Below, one piece after another: positions 44,901 to 54,496 of a DNA stretch of 64,000 nucleotides (positions are counted from its first letter, which is position 1; every line of letters starts with the position of its first letter). Below the pieces are notes generated by a model. The model did not search any database. It had not been told where the DNA came from and saw only the letters and a list, made by a program, of their open reading frames with translations. Where the stretch lies: contig CM037474.1 in the NCBI GenBank assembly GCA_021014325.1, forward strand, positions 5,807,130 to 5,871,129. Reading direction: 5' to 3'. The stretch comes from Plazaster borealis (taxonomy: Eukaryota; Echinodermata; Asteroidea; Forcipulatida; Labidiasteridae). The translations under genes were made by a program, and so were the position numbers.

Positions 44901-46467
44901 GCCTGGCTGCGCCATTGTGGGAGCCATTGTCCCCGTGTGTTGTACAGTGTAGTGCGCATTTTTAGGCAACATGGCAAGCGTCACAGCAGTAGCTGCATGT
45001 GACGTTGGTGCAATGGGTCAATTAAGAACTATACATCATTCAATTCACAAAGCAATGTGTGACCATGTTTGTGTTCTTGTACTATTGTACCTCATGTTGT
45101 TTATTTATTTGACAACAGTTATGCTTTATAGTCTATGTCCTAACATCTTATACTTCCATTTTACATATAATTCCGTTTTACATATTTTCCAATCTTGCCA
45201 TTGATATGTTTGCGATTATTTTGGATGTAATTTGTTTTTAGGCAGGCCTAGTTATTAAAATTTATATTGATTTAATTTGTTGCTGTAATTACATAAAAAT
45301 CTACTGCAGTCAGCCTGTTGACTTCAGACAAAGGGTTTTTATTCAAGTTTCATAATAATAAAATCTTGTTTGTCTTTTTAGGAATTTGAACTCCATCCCA
45401 GTCGTCAGTGGCTCAATTCTTTCCTCTGGGATGACGTACCTAAAGAAGCAGCCAAAGAGTTAGAGACTTCCCCCTCTAAAGATTGCAAAGACACCAAGGA
45501 AGTGCCTGCCTCCAAAGGTAAATTTGTGGACACTTTTCGACTCTTCCACCCCACCAGGGAGAAAGCCTTCACCTGCTGGTCTACAATGACTGGTGCCCGG
45601 CAGACAAACTATGGAACGAGGATTGATTACATCTTTGCAGATATAGATCTCTGTAGTAAGATGATCATAAATTGTGACATCATGCCGGAGGTGGAAGGTT
45701 CAGATCACTGTCCCGTTAAAGCCAGACTCCGATGTGAACCGGTCCCCTCAGAGAAGCTACCCCAGCTCAGCTCAAGCAACATGCCTGAATTTTCAGGCAA
45801 GCAGATGAAGTTGATGTCGTTCTTCCAGAAGTTGTCTCCAAGTAAGGTGGCCCTTGCTAGGAAAGCTGAGGCTGATAAGATGAGGGATGAGGACAACAAA
45901 AGTCGGAGAAAGTTTGATAATGCTAAATCGGGCTTAAAAAGGCATGGTAATGACCTAAGCAGTCAACAAGCTCAGAAAAAGCAAAAGACTGGGACTCAGC
46001 AACAAAAAGGTAGTCTCATGAATTTTTTTGTAAAAAAGAAACCACAAGATGCTGAAGTGACAGACTCAACTAGTCGAGACCTGCAACTCACAGACTCTGT
46101 ATCTCAAGAACAAAATACTGAGGGCAAGTATTCCGATACAGCCTCCCAGGAATCCCAAGGAGCTTCCCAGGAATCCCAAGGATCTTCAGACGATAGATCA
46201 ACCAAAGATTCCCATCCAACAGATCAACAAAACACAGAGAAGAAAAATCTGACCTCTTGGAAGAAACTCTTCTCTGGTCCTCCTCCTCCACCGCGATGCA
46301 AGGGACACAACGAACCATGTCTTCTGAGAACTGTCAAGAAACCAGGTCCAAATCTAGGACGTAAATTCTTTGTTTGTCCTCGACCCGAAGGGCATAAGAA
46401 TGATCCAAATGCAAGGTGCAACTTTTTCAGTTGGGTTGTAAAAACAAAGTTACTTGCTCCAAATTAA
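32804..46467 (+). CDS. APEX2: AP endonuclease 2 (DNA-(apurinic or apyrimidinic site) lyase 2), 6 exons, 562 aa
   Basis: Join of 32804-32918, 34664-34747, 36234-36423, 39152-39298, 40478-40544 and 45382-46467; all phases agree. APE2 is the nuclear enzyme with weak AP endonuclease but strong 3'-5' exonuclease and 3'-phosphodiesterase activity, working with PCNA and in ATR-Chk1 signalling (family knowledge). Visible here: WNINGIR (6-12), LQETKV with metal-binding Glu34, YFSFSRxRSGYSG (55-67), INVYCP (142-147), GDIN (185-188, catalytic Asp186 and Asn188), GTRIDY (279-284) and SDHCP (308-312, His310). The C-terminal region has two PCNA-box-like motifs, QMKLMSFF (342-349) and KGSLMNFF (410-417), and ends in a GRF zinc finger with Cys507, His510, Cys514, Cys533 and Cys547 around RTVKKPGPNLGRKFF. 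It appears intact and functional. Confidence 0.95.
34290..34400 (-). mobile_element. Penelope-like fragment with hammerhead-like motif
   Basis: On the minus strand CTGAAGACGAGCAGAGTATA is followed by CTGTTCGAAACGTCGAGACC (34354-34387): a CTGANGA core, a 7-bp stem with a 6-base loop, then GAAAC. Flanking sequence matches 30216-30262. Confidence 0.55.
34664..34747 (+). CDS. APEX2: APEX2 exon 2
   Basis: Acceptor TTTTTACAG, donor GTAAGT at 34748. Encodes DLLDDAIANIEGYSSYFSFS and the RSGYSG turn, almost identical in pattern to vertebrate APE2. Confidence 0.93.
34797..35251. mobile_element. MITE family C, complete
   Basis: TTAAAGGTAGAGTCATAGAT mirrors AATCTATGACCCTACCTTTA plus A. Inner tandem GATTCATGC units. 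Lies 50 bp after an APEX2 donor. Confidence 0.85.
35252..36233. other. APEX2 intron 2 sequence without recognised elements
   Basis: No coding signal. A weakly palindromic stretch lies at 35480-35660 (GTCATAAACGGCAGTTTAAG ... TTAAATGGCCATTTAAGACC). Confidence 0.4.
36234..36423 (+). CDS. APEX2: APEX2 exon 3
   Basis: Acceptor TTTGTGTGAAG, donor GTCAGC at 36424. Encodes VATYCRDSVAPVRAEEGL, GCYG and LDSEGRAVMTQHQIR. Phases G|GA in and AG|A out. Confidence 0.92.
36560..36717. repeat. CAGGCCTG-family repeat
   Basis: AGGCCTAGAATTACATGGAG to AAAATTTGAGGCCTGG, with TTTCCAATGGAAGTGCCATT. Same family as 44331-44491 and 62899-63052. Confidence 0.65.
36780..37260 (+). mobile_element. Degenerate LINE C-terminal fragment, interrupted
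   Basis: Near 37145 one frame reads IPEWNRLPDSIKCKPNIKRF and, after a one-base shift, KANLDA, a LINE reverse-transcriptase C-terminus. The matching upstream part (NNYMYLHSLY) is separated by a repeat copy at 36909-37030 related to 620-730. Confidence 0.5.
37905..38245 (+). mobile_element. SINE body/tail, 5'-truncated
   Basis: CCGTAGGTCCCGTGTGTTGT to GCGCCTTGAGCGTCAGTGAG and an ATTATTATTATTAT tail. Same body as 52440-52700; the tRNA head is missing. Confidence 0.7.
38588..39003. mobile_element. Palindromic repeat family I, complete
   Basis: TTAAAGAGGGGTTCAAGGTC mirrors GACCTTGGAGCCCCTCTTTA plus A. Core blocks shared with 14683-15150. Ends about 150 bp before an APEX2 exon. Confidence 0.7.
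39152..39298 (+). CDS. APEX2: APEX2 exon 4
   Basis: Acceptor TGTTTTTGAAG, donor GTAACG at 39299. Encodes VVVINVYCPRAE and FYNLLQLRAEAL. A downstream AG at 39157 could be an alternative acceptor but would break the frame. Confidence 0.88.
39821..40266. mobile_element. MITE family C, reverse orientation
   Basis: TTAAAGGTAGGGTCATAGAT to AGTCTATGACTCTACCTTTA plus A. In APEX2 intron 4. Confidence 0.85.
40478..40544 (+). CDS. APEX2: APEX2 exon 5 (catalytic GDIN)
   Basis: Short 67-base exon. Acceptor CCACTCCAG, donor GTGAGT at 40545. Encodes HVIIVGDINASHRRIDNCDP, carrying the active-site Asp and Asn. Phase joins AG|G in and 0 out. Confidence 0.9.
40985..43250 (+). repeat. ~77-bp minisatellite array in APEX2 intron 5, about 28-29 units
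   Basis: Unit core ACTGTGAAATCATTTTATTG, ATCTGTAATGACTTGAATCC, AACATTGTTCCCCTCTCACC and a C/T-rich tail; successive CTGTGAAAT starts at 41178, 41255 and 41332 give a 77-bp period. End units are the most diverged. A distinctive variant (CCCTACGCCTCC then CTGTTAAAATATGTTATTG) recurs at 41391, 41776, 42237 and 42621. Confidence 0.93.
44331..44491. repeat. CAGGCCTG-family repeat, intact reference copy
   Basis: Starts CAGGCCTGGAATAACATGGA and ends GATGAAATTCCAGGCCTG, so the ends are inverted. About 160 bp. Confidence 0.7.
44585..44985. repeat. Tandem GCGCCATTTTGGGAGT repeat units (about three to four)
   Basis: GCGCCATTTTGG or GCGCCATTGTGG, TGTACAGTGTAGT and GCCCGTT recur roughly every 100-120 bases, with inverted TTGACTCCCACAATGGC parts. 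Gives long spurious minus-strand ORFs. Lies in APEX2 intron 5. Confidence 0.75.
45382..46467 (+). CDS. APEX2: APEX2 exon 6 (catalytic C-terminus, PIP motifs, GRF zinc finger)
   Basis: Acceptor TGTCTTTTTAG; open for 362 codons to TAA. Encodes FTCWSTMTGAR, GTRIDY, SDHCP, the disordered linker with two PIP-like motifs and a repeated SQESQGASQESQGSS segment, and the GRF zinc finger. Confidence 0.95.
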   Translation, partial: EFELHPSRQWLNSFLWDDVPKEAAKELETSPSKDCKDTKEVPASKGKFVDTFRLFHPTREKAFTCWSTMTGARQTNYGTRIDYIFADIDLCSKMIINCDIMPEVEGSDHCPVKARLRCEPVPSEKLPQLSSSNMPEFSGKQMKLMSFFQKLSPSKVALARKAEADKMRDEDNKSRRKFDNAKSGLKRHGNDLSSQQAQKKQKTGTQQQKGSLMNFFVKKKPQDAEVTDSTSRDLQLTDSVSQEQNTEGKYSDTASQESQGASQESQGSSDDRSTKDSHPTDQQNTEKKNLTSWKKLFSGPPPPPRCKGHNEPCLLRTVKKPGPNLGRKFFVCPRPEGHKNDPNARCNFFSWVVKTKLLAPN

Positions 46468-47320
46468 ATCCAACTTGACCTTTTTTAAGGGTGTGTCTGA
46501 GGTATTGGCTGTGGCTACGGCTAGATAAGTTTATACACAAGTACTTCATACTGCTGCTGAAGTCAAAGCCTCAGCGGTAGCACAAGTCATTCAATTAGGA
46601 TATGGCTTGCAAACCCAGGGAGTTGTCAGTCAATGAAGTTTATTGTCAGTTGGACAACAAAGTTGATTGTAGCTGTGGGGTGATTAAATTTGTCACAGAC
46701 CGTTTAGCTTTGATCAATTATATTCCAAAATAATCCCTCTGGGAAATAATTTTTCAGTCCCCCATGAAAGATGACAAGGTTCTGTGCAATGGACTTCATG
46801 AAGACCTACCCCCCATGCATGAGGCAATCATCCTAAAGGGGTTTATGCGAGTCTAACAGGTGTGCGTCTGTATTTGTCATTTCCATGTGACAGGTACCTC
46901 GACGGAGAATTGGGTTAGACGATGAGCTTGTGTTATAGATAAAAGATACTGCTCAAAAGTTTCCCTTTTACAAAAAGTTAAGCGTCATGTCAAATTGTGG
47001 TTGTTAAATCAAAGCAAATCTGGCGATTGTTTGTTTGTTTGTTTGTTGTTGGTGAGACAAAAGGCCTTAACCGGAAGGTCTGAGCCTGTAAGAAAATCAC
47101 CGGGGCATCATCAAGTTTATAAGAAACATGCTGTAAACGTGCATTTACTGCTACATAGATTTTCTGAAAATAATTTTATAAGAATAAATAGATCTGTAGA
47201 AAAACCAGCACATTTGGGTTTTTTTGTGTTTGTAGTATTTGAGATAATGGACTGGTTTCGCATAGTACAAATCAAGGTCTTTTAATCAGAAACGTTGACA
47301 ATTCTCTTTATGATTTCTTG
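46468..47320. other. Downstream flank of APEX2
   Basis: Likely 3' UTR at first, then a short (GTTT)n run near 47030. No further gene supported. Confidence 0.4.
47183..47188 (+). terminator. APEX2: Possible APEX2 polyadenylation signal
   Basis: The first AATAAA I see after the APEX2 stop, about 715 bases downstream. Motif only; no downstream GU-rich element was established. Confidence 0.25.
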
Positions 47321-47324
47321 CAAA

Positions 47325-47661
47325 AAAGCATACAAACTTAATTGGTAACGAGCAACTAAGAGCTGTTGATAGTATAAAACATTGTGAGAAACGACTCCCT
47401 CTGAAATAACGTAGTTTTTGAGAAAGAGGTAATTTCTCACTACAAAAATTAAAAGACTTCAGGCCTGAAGCCTTTTTCAGGCATCTGAAACCACACAAAT
47501 TTGTACAACAAGGGTGTTTTTTCCCCATCATTTTCTTGCAACTTCGATGACCAATTGAGCCCAGATTTTCACAGGCTTGTTGTTATGTTATGCATATGTT
47601 GGGATACACCAAGTGAGAACACTGCTTTTTGACAATTACCAAACGTGTCCAGTGCCTTTAA
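47325..47661. mobile_element. MITE family B, left end lost
   Basis: Core ACGACTCCCTCTGAAATAAC to CAAACGTGTCCAGTGCCTTT plus AA. The left TIR is eroded. Confidence 0.75.
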
Positions 47662-47889
47662 GCGATATCCTTGTTGTGAGAATGTTCTAGATGGATGAGG
47701 GGTTAATAGCGAGCAACCCAAGGCATCGAATGCTTGCCACGTGATATGATCTATAATTTAGTAATTTAAAAAACATGTGTCTTGCCAAAAGGTGTAATAC
47801 AACACAGGAAGACTGTCATTATTAGTCAGTTTGTTTGGTACCTGGGTTTTGTTTAGTGAGGAGTTGGGAAGGGGGGGGGGGGGCATGTC

Positions 47890-48640
47890 TATATGATACC
47901 AGGAGCTGTCATGGTTTTTCTCCTCTTTTCGTTTTCTGATCGTGAGCGGTGTAGGGCTAAGTCTCGTGCGTATCGAACAATTAAAGTGCGTGATTTTGTT
48001 TTCTTCACACGTTAAAGCCTCAATATGATACTAGGAGTCATCTCTGTTTGTCCTCTTTTTCTGACCGTAGAGGGTGTAAGTCTCGTGGGTATTGAATAGG
48101 TTCCGTGAAAGTGCGTGATTTTGTTTTCTTCACACGTTAAAGCCTCAATATGATACCAGGAGTCGTCTTGGTTTGTCCTCTTTCTGATCGTAGAGGGTGT
48201 AAGTCTCGTGGGTATAATAGGGTCCGTGAAAGTGCGTGACTTTGTTTGCTTCAAGCGTTAAAGCCTGGAACCGTCTTGGTTTGTCCCCTTTTCTTTTATT
48301 CTGATCGTAGACGGTGTAAGTCTCGCGAGTCTTGAACAGGGTCCGTGAAAGTGCGTGAGTTTGTTTGCTTCACACGTTAAAGCCTCAATATGATACCAGG
48401 AGTCGTCTTGGTTTGTCCTCTTTCTGACCGTAGAGGGTGTAAGTCTCGTGGGTATTGAATAGGGTCCGTGAAAGTGCGTGACTGTGTTTGCTTCACATGT
48501 TAAAGCCTAAATATGATACCAGGAGTCGTCTATTTGTCCTCTTTCTGACCGTAGAGGGTATAAGTCTCGTGGGTATTGAATGGGGTCCGTGAAAGTGCGC
48601 GATTTTGTTTGCTTCACACGTTAAAGCAATAGACGTGGGA
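47890..48640 (+). repeat. ~120-bp tandem repeat, about six units
   Basis: TTCACACGTTAAAGCC-type starts at about 48004, 48129, 48250, 48369, 48492 and 48612 (spacing 119-125). Units share GATACCAGGAGTCGTC and GTGTAAGTCTCGTGGGTAT. Confidence 0.9.
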
Positions 48641-49312
48641 ACCCAAGGTTATAAACGTGTTGGAATACGTGCAGGGTCATGGAACCGAGGCTTTGAGGGC
48701 AGTCTGTACCCTGCATATTCTGTGAATCGGAACATACACTTATGTTTTCTTTGTTGTAGACGGGGAGCATAACAAACCTATAAAACTTTCACAATATGTT
48801 TATGTTGAGCATGTTCAATTTACGGAGCGAGCATACATGTACTGCGGCATGATGTTGATTGTACCCTTGCTTGATTCAAAGAGAGTAAGCAAGCAATACT
48901 TTAACCAAAGCTGTACGTTATCTTGAATCAAAGAGAGTAAAAGATAACGACAACCTGTTAAAATTACATTTTTTTCAGACACAAGTATATTATAAAACCC
49001 TTTCTTGATCGTCATATTAACATTTAGTGTGCACAAAACAGTCTGAATGTTTTACTATGTAAAATTTCTGGACAAAATCATTCTCTATGTCAGGCAAAAC
49101 GTGTAGGGCATCGGGGGGGGGCGTGGGTGGCGCACGCCCCCTTTTTCTTCAGAAAAAAGTAAGAGAGACATCAAAGAGGGGGAAATGAGGGAGAGACAAC
49201 ATTAATTATATATGGTATTTTTTGCAAAATAAGCTACTAATAACCCGTACCCTTGTTGGCCACTATAATTATTTCACTGACAGACATCGTCTCAGATATT
49301 GCCTGAGATTGC

Positions 49313-49680
49313 CAGGGGCGGATCCAGGATTTTCCAAACGGGGGGGGCGTGAAAATATTCCAAGCAGCAAAATGATAAATGAAGTTTGTTGCCCCATTTC
49401 TCCCCCCCCCTTCTCTCTCTCCCTCTTTTTTCTTTTCTCCCTCTTTTTTTTTTTTATATGAAAAAGGGGGGCGTGCGCCCCCACGCCCCCCTGGATCCGC
49501 ACCTGATTGCACCCAGATTTTTGCATCCAAATTTTTTCCGGGGCCCTTCAGCGGGCCCCGGACCCCACTCCGTTACGGCTTCGTGCTCACAGGCGCCACA
49601 CCTGCCTTCAACATTTTATACTGCTTGGTACAATTTCACAACCCCTCCCCGTTTAAAAAATCCTGGATCCGCCCCTTGGC
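49313..49680. mobile_element. Nested hAT-like repeats (CAGGGGCGGATCCAG ends)
   Basis: CAGGGGCGGATCCAGGATTT at 49313 faces two inverted ends: CCTGGATCCGCACCTG near 49505 and AATCCTGGATCCGCCCCTTG near 49679. This suggests one element inside or beside another. Poly-pyrimidine tracts inside give spurious ORFs. Confidence 0.55.
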
Positions 49681-49739
49681 ATGACAAGGTTACATTAGCA
49701 GCTGACAATAAACATGATGCTATTAAACTTTTGTGAAGA

Positions 49740-50839
49740 TAGAGGTGGTTGACAAGTTTTGACTTGTGTAGCTGCTGTTTCTTTTAAGTCAAAAGTAGAA
49801 ATGTAAGCGACGTCAGGGAGTCACTCTTCCTTTAAGTTCATGGCCGGCCAGATCCATTGTTCGTATATACATCTGAGATTTGTTTCAGCTGCCAAGAGTC
49901 TCAACTTGAATCACCACTACTGTTCCGGTAATCTAGACATAAGGCTTCGATCACAAGGGGCGTGTCGATATGTCACTTGCGTGGTTCTCTCAAGAGGCTA
50001 ACGGGGTTCACTCCCAAAGAACATTTTCAGTGTGACTGTATTATGGGGGCAGCTTTGCTGTCTATGGAAACATTGTCACTTTCCCTTGAGTAAGTTGTTA
50101 CAATGACACGGGGGCTGCTGACGTCTCAGCACGGAGGACCTCTCTTGTCACTCATAAATTTTTGAAGAAGAACAGCGAAGACAGCGAAGACGTTTCTTTC
50201 CTGTCTCTGAGAAGTGACGCGGGCGTGCCATCATGTTGTATTCCTCTCTCGCGGGATAGCCAACACACAGGTACATGATCGTGTTACATCGAGGGACGAT
50301 AAGTGGCGATGGGCCAAGCTATAGTCATTGTGTTTGATGGGCTGCTTGGGGAAATCTTTGAAAACAGGTGTTCTCAAAAGAAGTATTGTTGCACAAAACA
50401 GTATAAGCCTATGGTTTAGACAACGAATTATTATCAAAACACAAGTTTTAAAGCAGCAAGATGTTTCCAATTTAAAACGCCATTTTTATATGCGTTTTTG
50501 TCGCGTGAGGTCGGTAATCTCAGGCGAATCCATGCGGTTTTTGGACTTGCCTCATATTGGGTATATAGTAACCCCATCTTGTGCATTAAGATGGAAATGG
50601 CCGACACCTTCTATAGCCACCGTAATTCATTTTCACCTGAAAAGGTCTTCAGTAGGCAACTGACATGTATGTTATTGTGCCAGGATTGCAATCGGTGTAG
50701 AACTAAATCCCTATCGCGTTTCCAATTAAGATAATCCAAGGTATACTTAGAAGGCTTATCGTATACTTAGCATGATGTTCTTCCTACTTTATTCCGATTT
50801 CTAATTGTCTGCCCTCGGAAAATCAGTAAGATTTTTATA
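49740..50839. other. Gene-free stretch
   Basis: Only short chance ORFs. I see no repeat shared with the rest of the window. Confidence 0.4.
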
Positions 50840-51230
50840 CAAAGGCATCGTACACGTTTGGTAATGACTCTGATAATTAATGGCAATAAAAAGTTACTTG
50901 GTAAGAAGTACAGCAGCTTTGGATAGTATAATGCATTTTGAGAAACTTTTCACTTCGAAGTACTGCGGTTATGGAAAAATGTATTGATTCACTTTTTATC
51001 CCCTAAAACATTTGAATCTGAGAAACGTTACGCGTAACTGTATATTCCAATGCAGATTATTCTTTCTGCGCGGACATATTACCCGCTCCAGATTTTCGGC
51101 AATATCTCAAAAACGCTACCACCTTTTGAAATTAAATTTTCACAGGTTAGTTTTATGGTATAAATCTACAACTATATAGGTTTGAAACAAACAATAGGCT
51201 CCAATTACCAAACGTGTACGATGCCTTTAA
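50840..51230. mobile_element. Family A core with family-B type ends
   Basis: Ends AAAGGCATCGTACACGTTTG and CGTGTACGATGCCTTTAA are B-type, while the core (CAGATTATTCTTTCTGCG, AACGCTACCACCTTTTG) is A-type. Confidence 0.7.
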
Positions 51231-52029
51231 ATAGAATGAAAAGCCTACAAAAGCCCATAATGTATGTCAGCCCTTATACAATTTTCCATCCTTTTTCAAA
51301 AGTCAAAATATCATGCCTGATTCTCAAGTGACACAGCACTCTTGAGCAATTATAACTAAACACAAATAACTTTCACTGAGGGGCCTTTGATGCACCTTGA
51401 GTTAATAAAAACTTCATCTCGTTTGGGGGGTTCGGTTCAAGATGTTAATGTAAACAACAACGTGCTCGTATAACAAGTGCCAATTCAGTTGCCACTGTTG
51501 TCTAACATTATTTAGGGGACCGTTGAAAGCCGGAGGAAATAGTTGTTTTTATTGTCAAAGTTGAAATCCCAACATTATATGGGAGGAAGCATGAATCACT
51601 AATAAGTCCCATTCGTAGTTGCGTATCAAGCACATAACTTTATATAAGCATGGACAGCCGTCAATGTTGTAATGGAGGAAGCCGATAAACTGGGCTTCAT
51701 GTCAAGATATGGTATAATTGGCCTAGACTGGCTAGTCTTAACTTTTATATCCTACGATCCCTCGTCAATGGATCGTCTCTGCTCATCATGAAGGGGAAAG
51801 AAATATATATCCTAGGGGGAGCGATCAGCTGCAGGGCTGCGGGGTAACAAACGATCAGGGAATTTGGAGGCAATCATTTGATGCACCCATGTATCGTAGT
51901 ATCTCTACCTGTTACAATTCCACCTGCTGCATGAAGGGATTGAACAGGTACCAACGGGAAATGAAGAGGGGGGAGGGGGGCAAATATTACTTTCTGTAAG
52001 CCCTCACTTTATGAAGCACACTGCCGACT

Positions 52030-52170
52030 TTTGGTGCTCGATACGGGGCATGGTGTACCCCCATGCGTGTTCTCATTGGTAATTGGAATCCCAGGAAATC
52101 TTTCTTAATAGAGGATTTTATTTTATTTTATTTATTAATTTTTGAAGGGGGGGGGTACTTCTGTACAAGA
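52030..52170 (+). repeat. TGCTCGATACGGGGCATGG repeat
   Basis: GGTGCTCGATACGGGGCATG to GGGGGGTACTTCTGTACAAG; interrupted by T/A-rich sequence. Same family as 26608-26770. Confidence 0.5.
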
Positions 52171-52251
52171 GTCTCTTTACTTATAACTCTTAACTTTCTT
52201 AACTTTCCCAGAAACTGGGTCAAGGTACCCTTTATCAGTGGTCAAGTCCGG

Positions 52252-52285
52252 CCAGTCACCGTCAGTCACCGTCAGTCACCGTCAC
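52252..52285 (+). repeat. 10-bp tandem repeat GTCACCGTCA
   Basis: About three and a half units immediately before the SINE. Only one unit is present at the paralogous site near 57900. Confidence 0.8.
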
Positions 52286-52288
52286 CGT

Positions 52289-52700
52289 CATTGGCGTGTC
52301 GTGGCCGAGCGGATAAGAACACCGAACTCAAGCTCTGGTGTTTCTGATCAGCAGAGTGTGGGTTCGAATCCCAGTCGTGACACCTTGTGTCCTTAAGCAA
52401 GACACTCAACCATTGTTGCTGCATCCTTCGGATGGGACGGTTAAGCCGTATAGGTCCCGTATGTTGTGTAATGCACGTAAAAGAACCCAGTGCCCTTATC
52501 GTAAAGAGAAGGGGTTCGCCCGGTGTTCCTGGTTTGATTGGCTGCTTATTGCGCCACAGCACCTTGTAAACCATTACATGGTGATATGCAAAGGAGTATG
52601 TCTCATACTTCAACACGTAACTCCACTTACCTTATAGGAAAAATACCGAGCGCTTTGAGACACCCATCGACTAGCGCTATAAGAACTGCGTATCATATTA
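52289..52700 (+). mobile_element. tRNA-Leu-derived SINE, longest copy
   Basis: GTGGCCGAGCGGATAAGAAC, GGGTTCGAATCCCAGTCGTG, then a body with TTGCGCCACAGCACCTTGTA and an L2-like end GAGCGCTTTGAGACACCCAT. The site is empty in the paralogous segment near 57910. Confidence 0.85.
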
Positions 52701-52737
52701 CTATTGCTTAATTCAATAATTGATAATAAAGAACTTC

Positions 52738-52972
52738 ACATGAAGGGAAAGTACCCCCATTGAAGTAATGTGGTTTAAAAGAAAGAGGTTATTTTTCACA
52801 CACCAAATTTGAATCTGAAAGTTGTTTTTCTTTCTTTTAATTATTTTCTTGAAACTTCGATGACCAATTTGAGCCCAAATTTTCACAGGTTTGTTATTTT
52901 AAGCATATGTTGGGGGTATACCAAGTGAGGATACAGGTCTACAGTACCCAAAGTATACCCTGTCTTTAATGG
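52738..52972. mobile_element. MITE family B, truncated
   Basis: Core TTGAGCCCAAATTTTCACAG and AGCATATGTTGGG; right end AAGTATACCCTGTCTTTAA. Absent from the paralogous segment. Confidence 0.6.
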
Positions 52973-53014
52973 GCACTGTACAATACAATCTTTCAACGAA
53001 CAGGCAACCCAGTT

Positions 53015-53160
53015 GGAGACTTTGGAACGCTAGGTGGCAGCAGACTTACCAGGTAAATTACCATTGTATACGTAGTTCTGAGCCTGCGCACATTACCGAG
53101 AACAATGGATTTACCTGGTAAGTCTGCTGTCACCTTGTGTCTCAAAAGTCCCCCCATTGT
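53015..53160. mobile_element. Palindromic element (CAGCAGACTTACCAGGTAAA)
   Basis: CAGCAGACTTACCAGGTAAA near 53039 is inverted as TTTACCTGGTAAGTCTGCTG near 53110, with outer arms GGAGACTTTGGAACG and GTCTCAAAAGTCCC. Absent from the paralogous segment near 58000. Confidence 0.7.
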
Positions 53161-54031
53161 CTGCACTTGGCGAATTACGGTCACGAAATGCCACATTACC
53201 GTACCTTGCCACATTACAAGAGCAAAATAGTGTGTTAAAATATGGGATCATTGGGGTGGGGAGTCTGCCACATATCGGGAATGGTACAACTGCCGGAGTT
53301 GGGGCGATGAGATGGGTGCGGTTACACACAAAACACACCGCAGTAGAGTTGCACTCATCACGCCAATCAAAACATGGACTACCATTATACCGTTGCATCC
53401 TTGGGGAAACGAGCATCAAGATCAAGATCAAGAAACAGGAAGAGGAGTCAAGGTTCTAGGAAACAGAGTGTTACAGAAACTCACGCAAAGATTGAAAAAG
53501 GGGAAGAGTTGGTAGACATGGATACGCGCAGATTAGGGAGATGTCTAGTAGTGTGGGTATCCCTGGTTAAACTTCACCTTTTCTCATGTGATCTCGTTTG
53601 ATAGTTCAATCAGCTGATATACTAATTCAGCATGGTTTCTGGAGTTTTTAGAGAATTGATCATCAGAACGTATGGGTCAAAAGTCGCTTAGTATTTGCGA
53701 TGTAACCAAACACGTGTAATGCGTGTTTTTGAGTGAAATTTGCTTTCCTGAAGCATTTAATGTCCTCTACTGATAAGATCCTTGTGGTGGTGTTTGCATA
53801 CAAAAAAAGCTAAAATCACCGCAAGGCCATAATAGTCAAACCATAAACATGGCCAATGAGGGAAGGGGCACCTCCGCCCTTCAGGTCCAGCCCACATCGA
53901 CTCAAAGGGGAAGACCTGGATTAGGCTATAATTACCGTGACTGTTTCCCCTATGCTATGGAAACATGGTGAGTGAAAGCTGTTTAAGTCACATCCTAGAG
54001 GTGACGTGGACTATGGGCCAAATGAGTACGT

Positions 54032-54062
54032 ACTTGTAGTACTTGTAGTACTTGTAGTAGTA
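54032..54062 (+). repeat. 10-bp tandem repeat GTACTTGTA
   Basis: TAGTACTTG repeated three times. Confidence 0.8.
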
Positions 54063-54248
54063 TAGTGATGTACGGAGAATATTGCATGCATAAGGTGCAA
54101 ACACTGGCCGCAAGGGGTCATCACGAGGTCCCTAACTGATTCATGGACACATTCAGGCAACGTAAAATACATTACCCCTTCCCCCTGACCCCCAAAATAT
54201 AGGCCTACAGGAATTTACGATCTTCAACTACCCTCCCCCTTCCCTATT

Positions 54249-54496
54249 AGGAAACGATTCCCTCTGAAGTAACGTAGTTTTTGAGAAAGAGGTAATTTCT
54301 CCAAGAAGTTTTTATTCCTATCTGAAAGCACACAAATTTGTACAACAAGGGTGTTTTTTCTTTCATAATTGTCTTGCAACTTCGATGACCAATTGAGCCC
54401 AAATTTTCACAGGCTTGTTATTTTAAGCATATGTTGGGATACACCAAGTGAGAACACTGGTCTTTGACATTTTCCAAACGTGTTCAGTGCCTTTAA
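54249..54496. mobile_element. MITE family B, reverse orientation, truncated
   Basis: ATTCCCTCTGAAGTAACG to AACGTGTTCAGTGCCTTTAA. Followed by the duplicated GACACAATAAATATACATAG flank. Confidence 0.75.

Larger units (their letters stand above)
52200..53240 (+). repeat. Duplicated segment, copy 1 (with three inserts)
   Basis: AACTGGGTCAAGGTACCCTT, CAGTGGTCAAGTCCG, CTTAATTCAATAATTGATAA, ACGAACAGGCAACCCA and GGCGAATTACGGTCAC match 57830-58050 in order, with a SINE, a truncated MITE and a palindromic element in between. Confidence 0.75.

Noticed and set aside
44593..44984. Overlapping 84-122-aa minus-strand ORFs
   Set aside because: They are frames of the tandem GCCATTTTGGGAGT repeat and internally repetitive in step with the DNA.
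49237..49736. Several Pro/Ser- and Lys/Glu-rich ORFs on both strands
   Set aside because: Caused by poly-pyrimidine tracts and the palindromic ends of hAT-like repeats.
52289..52380. tRNA-Leu gene
   Set aside because: Box A and box B are good, but the same sequence with the same 3' body recurs at five other places, so it is a SINE head. The acceptor stem is not intact.
53157..53459. 100-aa ORF
   Set aside because: Begins inside a duplicated repeat segment, ends in a low-complexity ATCAAG run, and has no domain resemblance.
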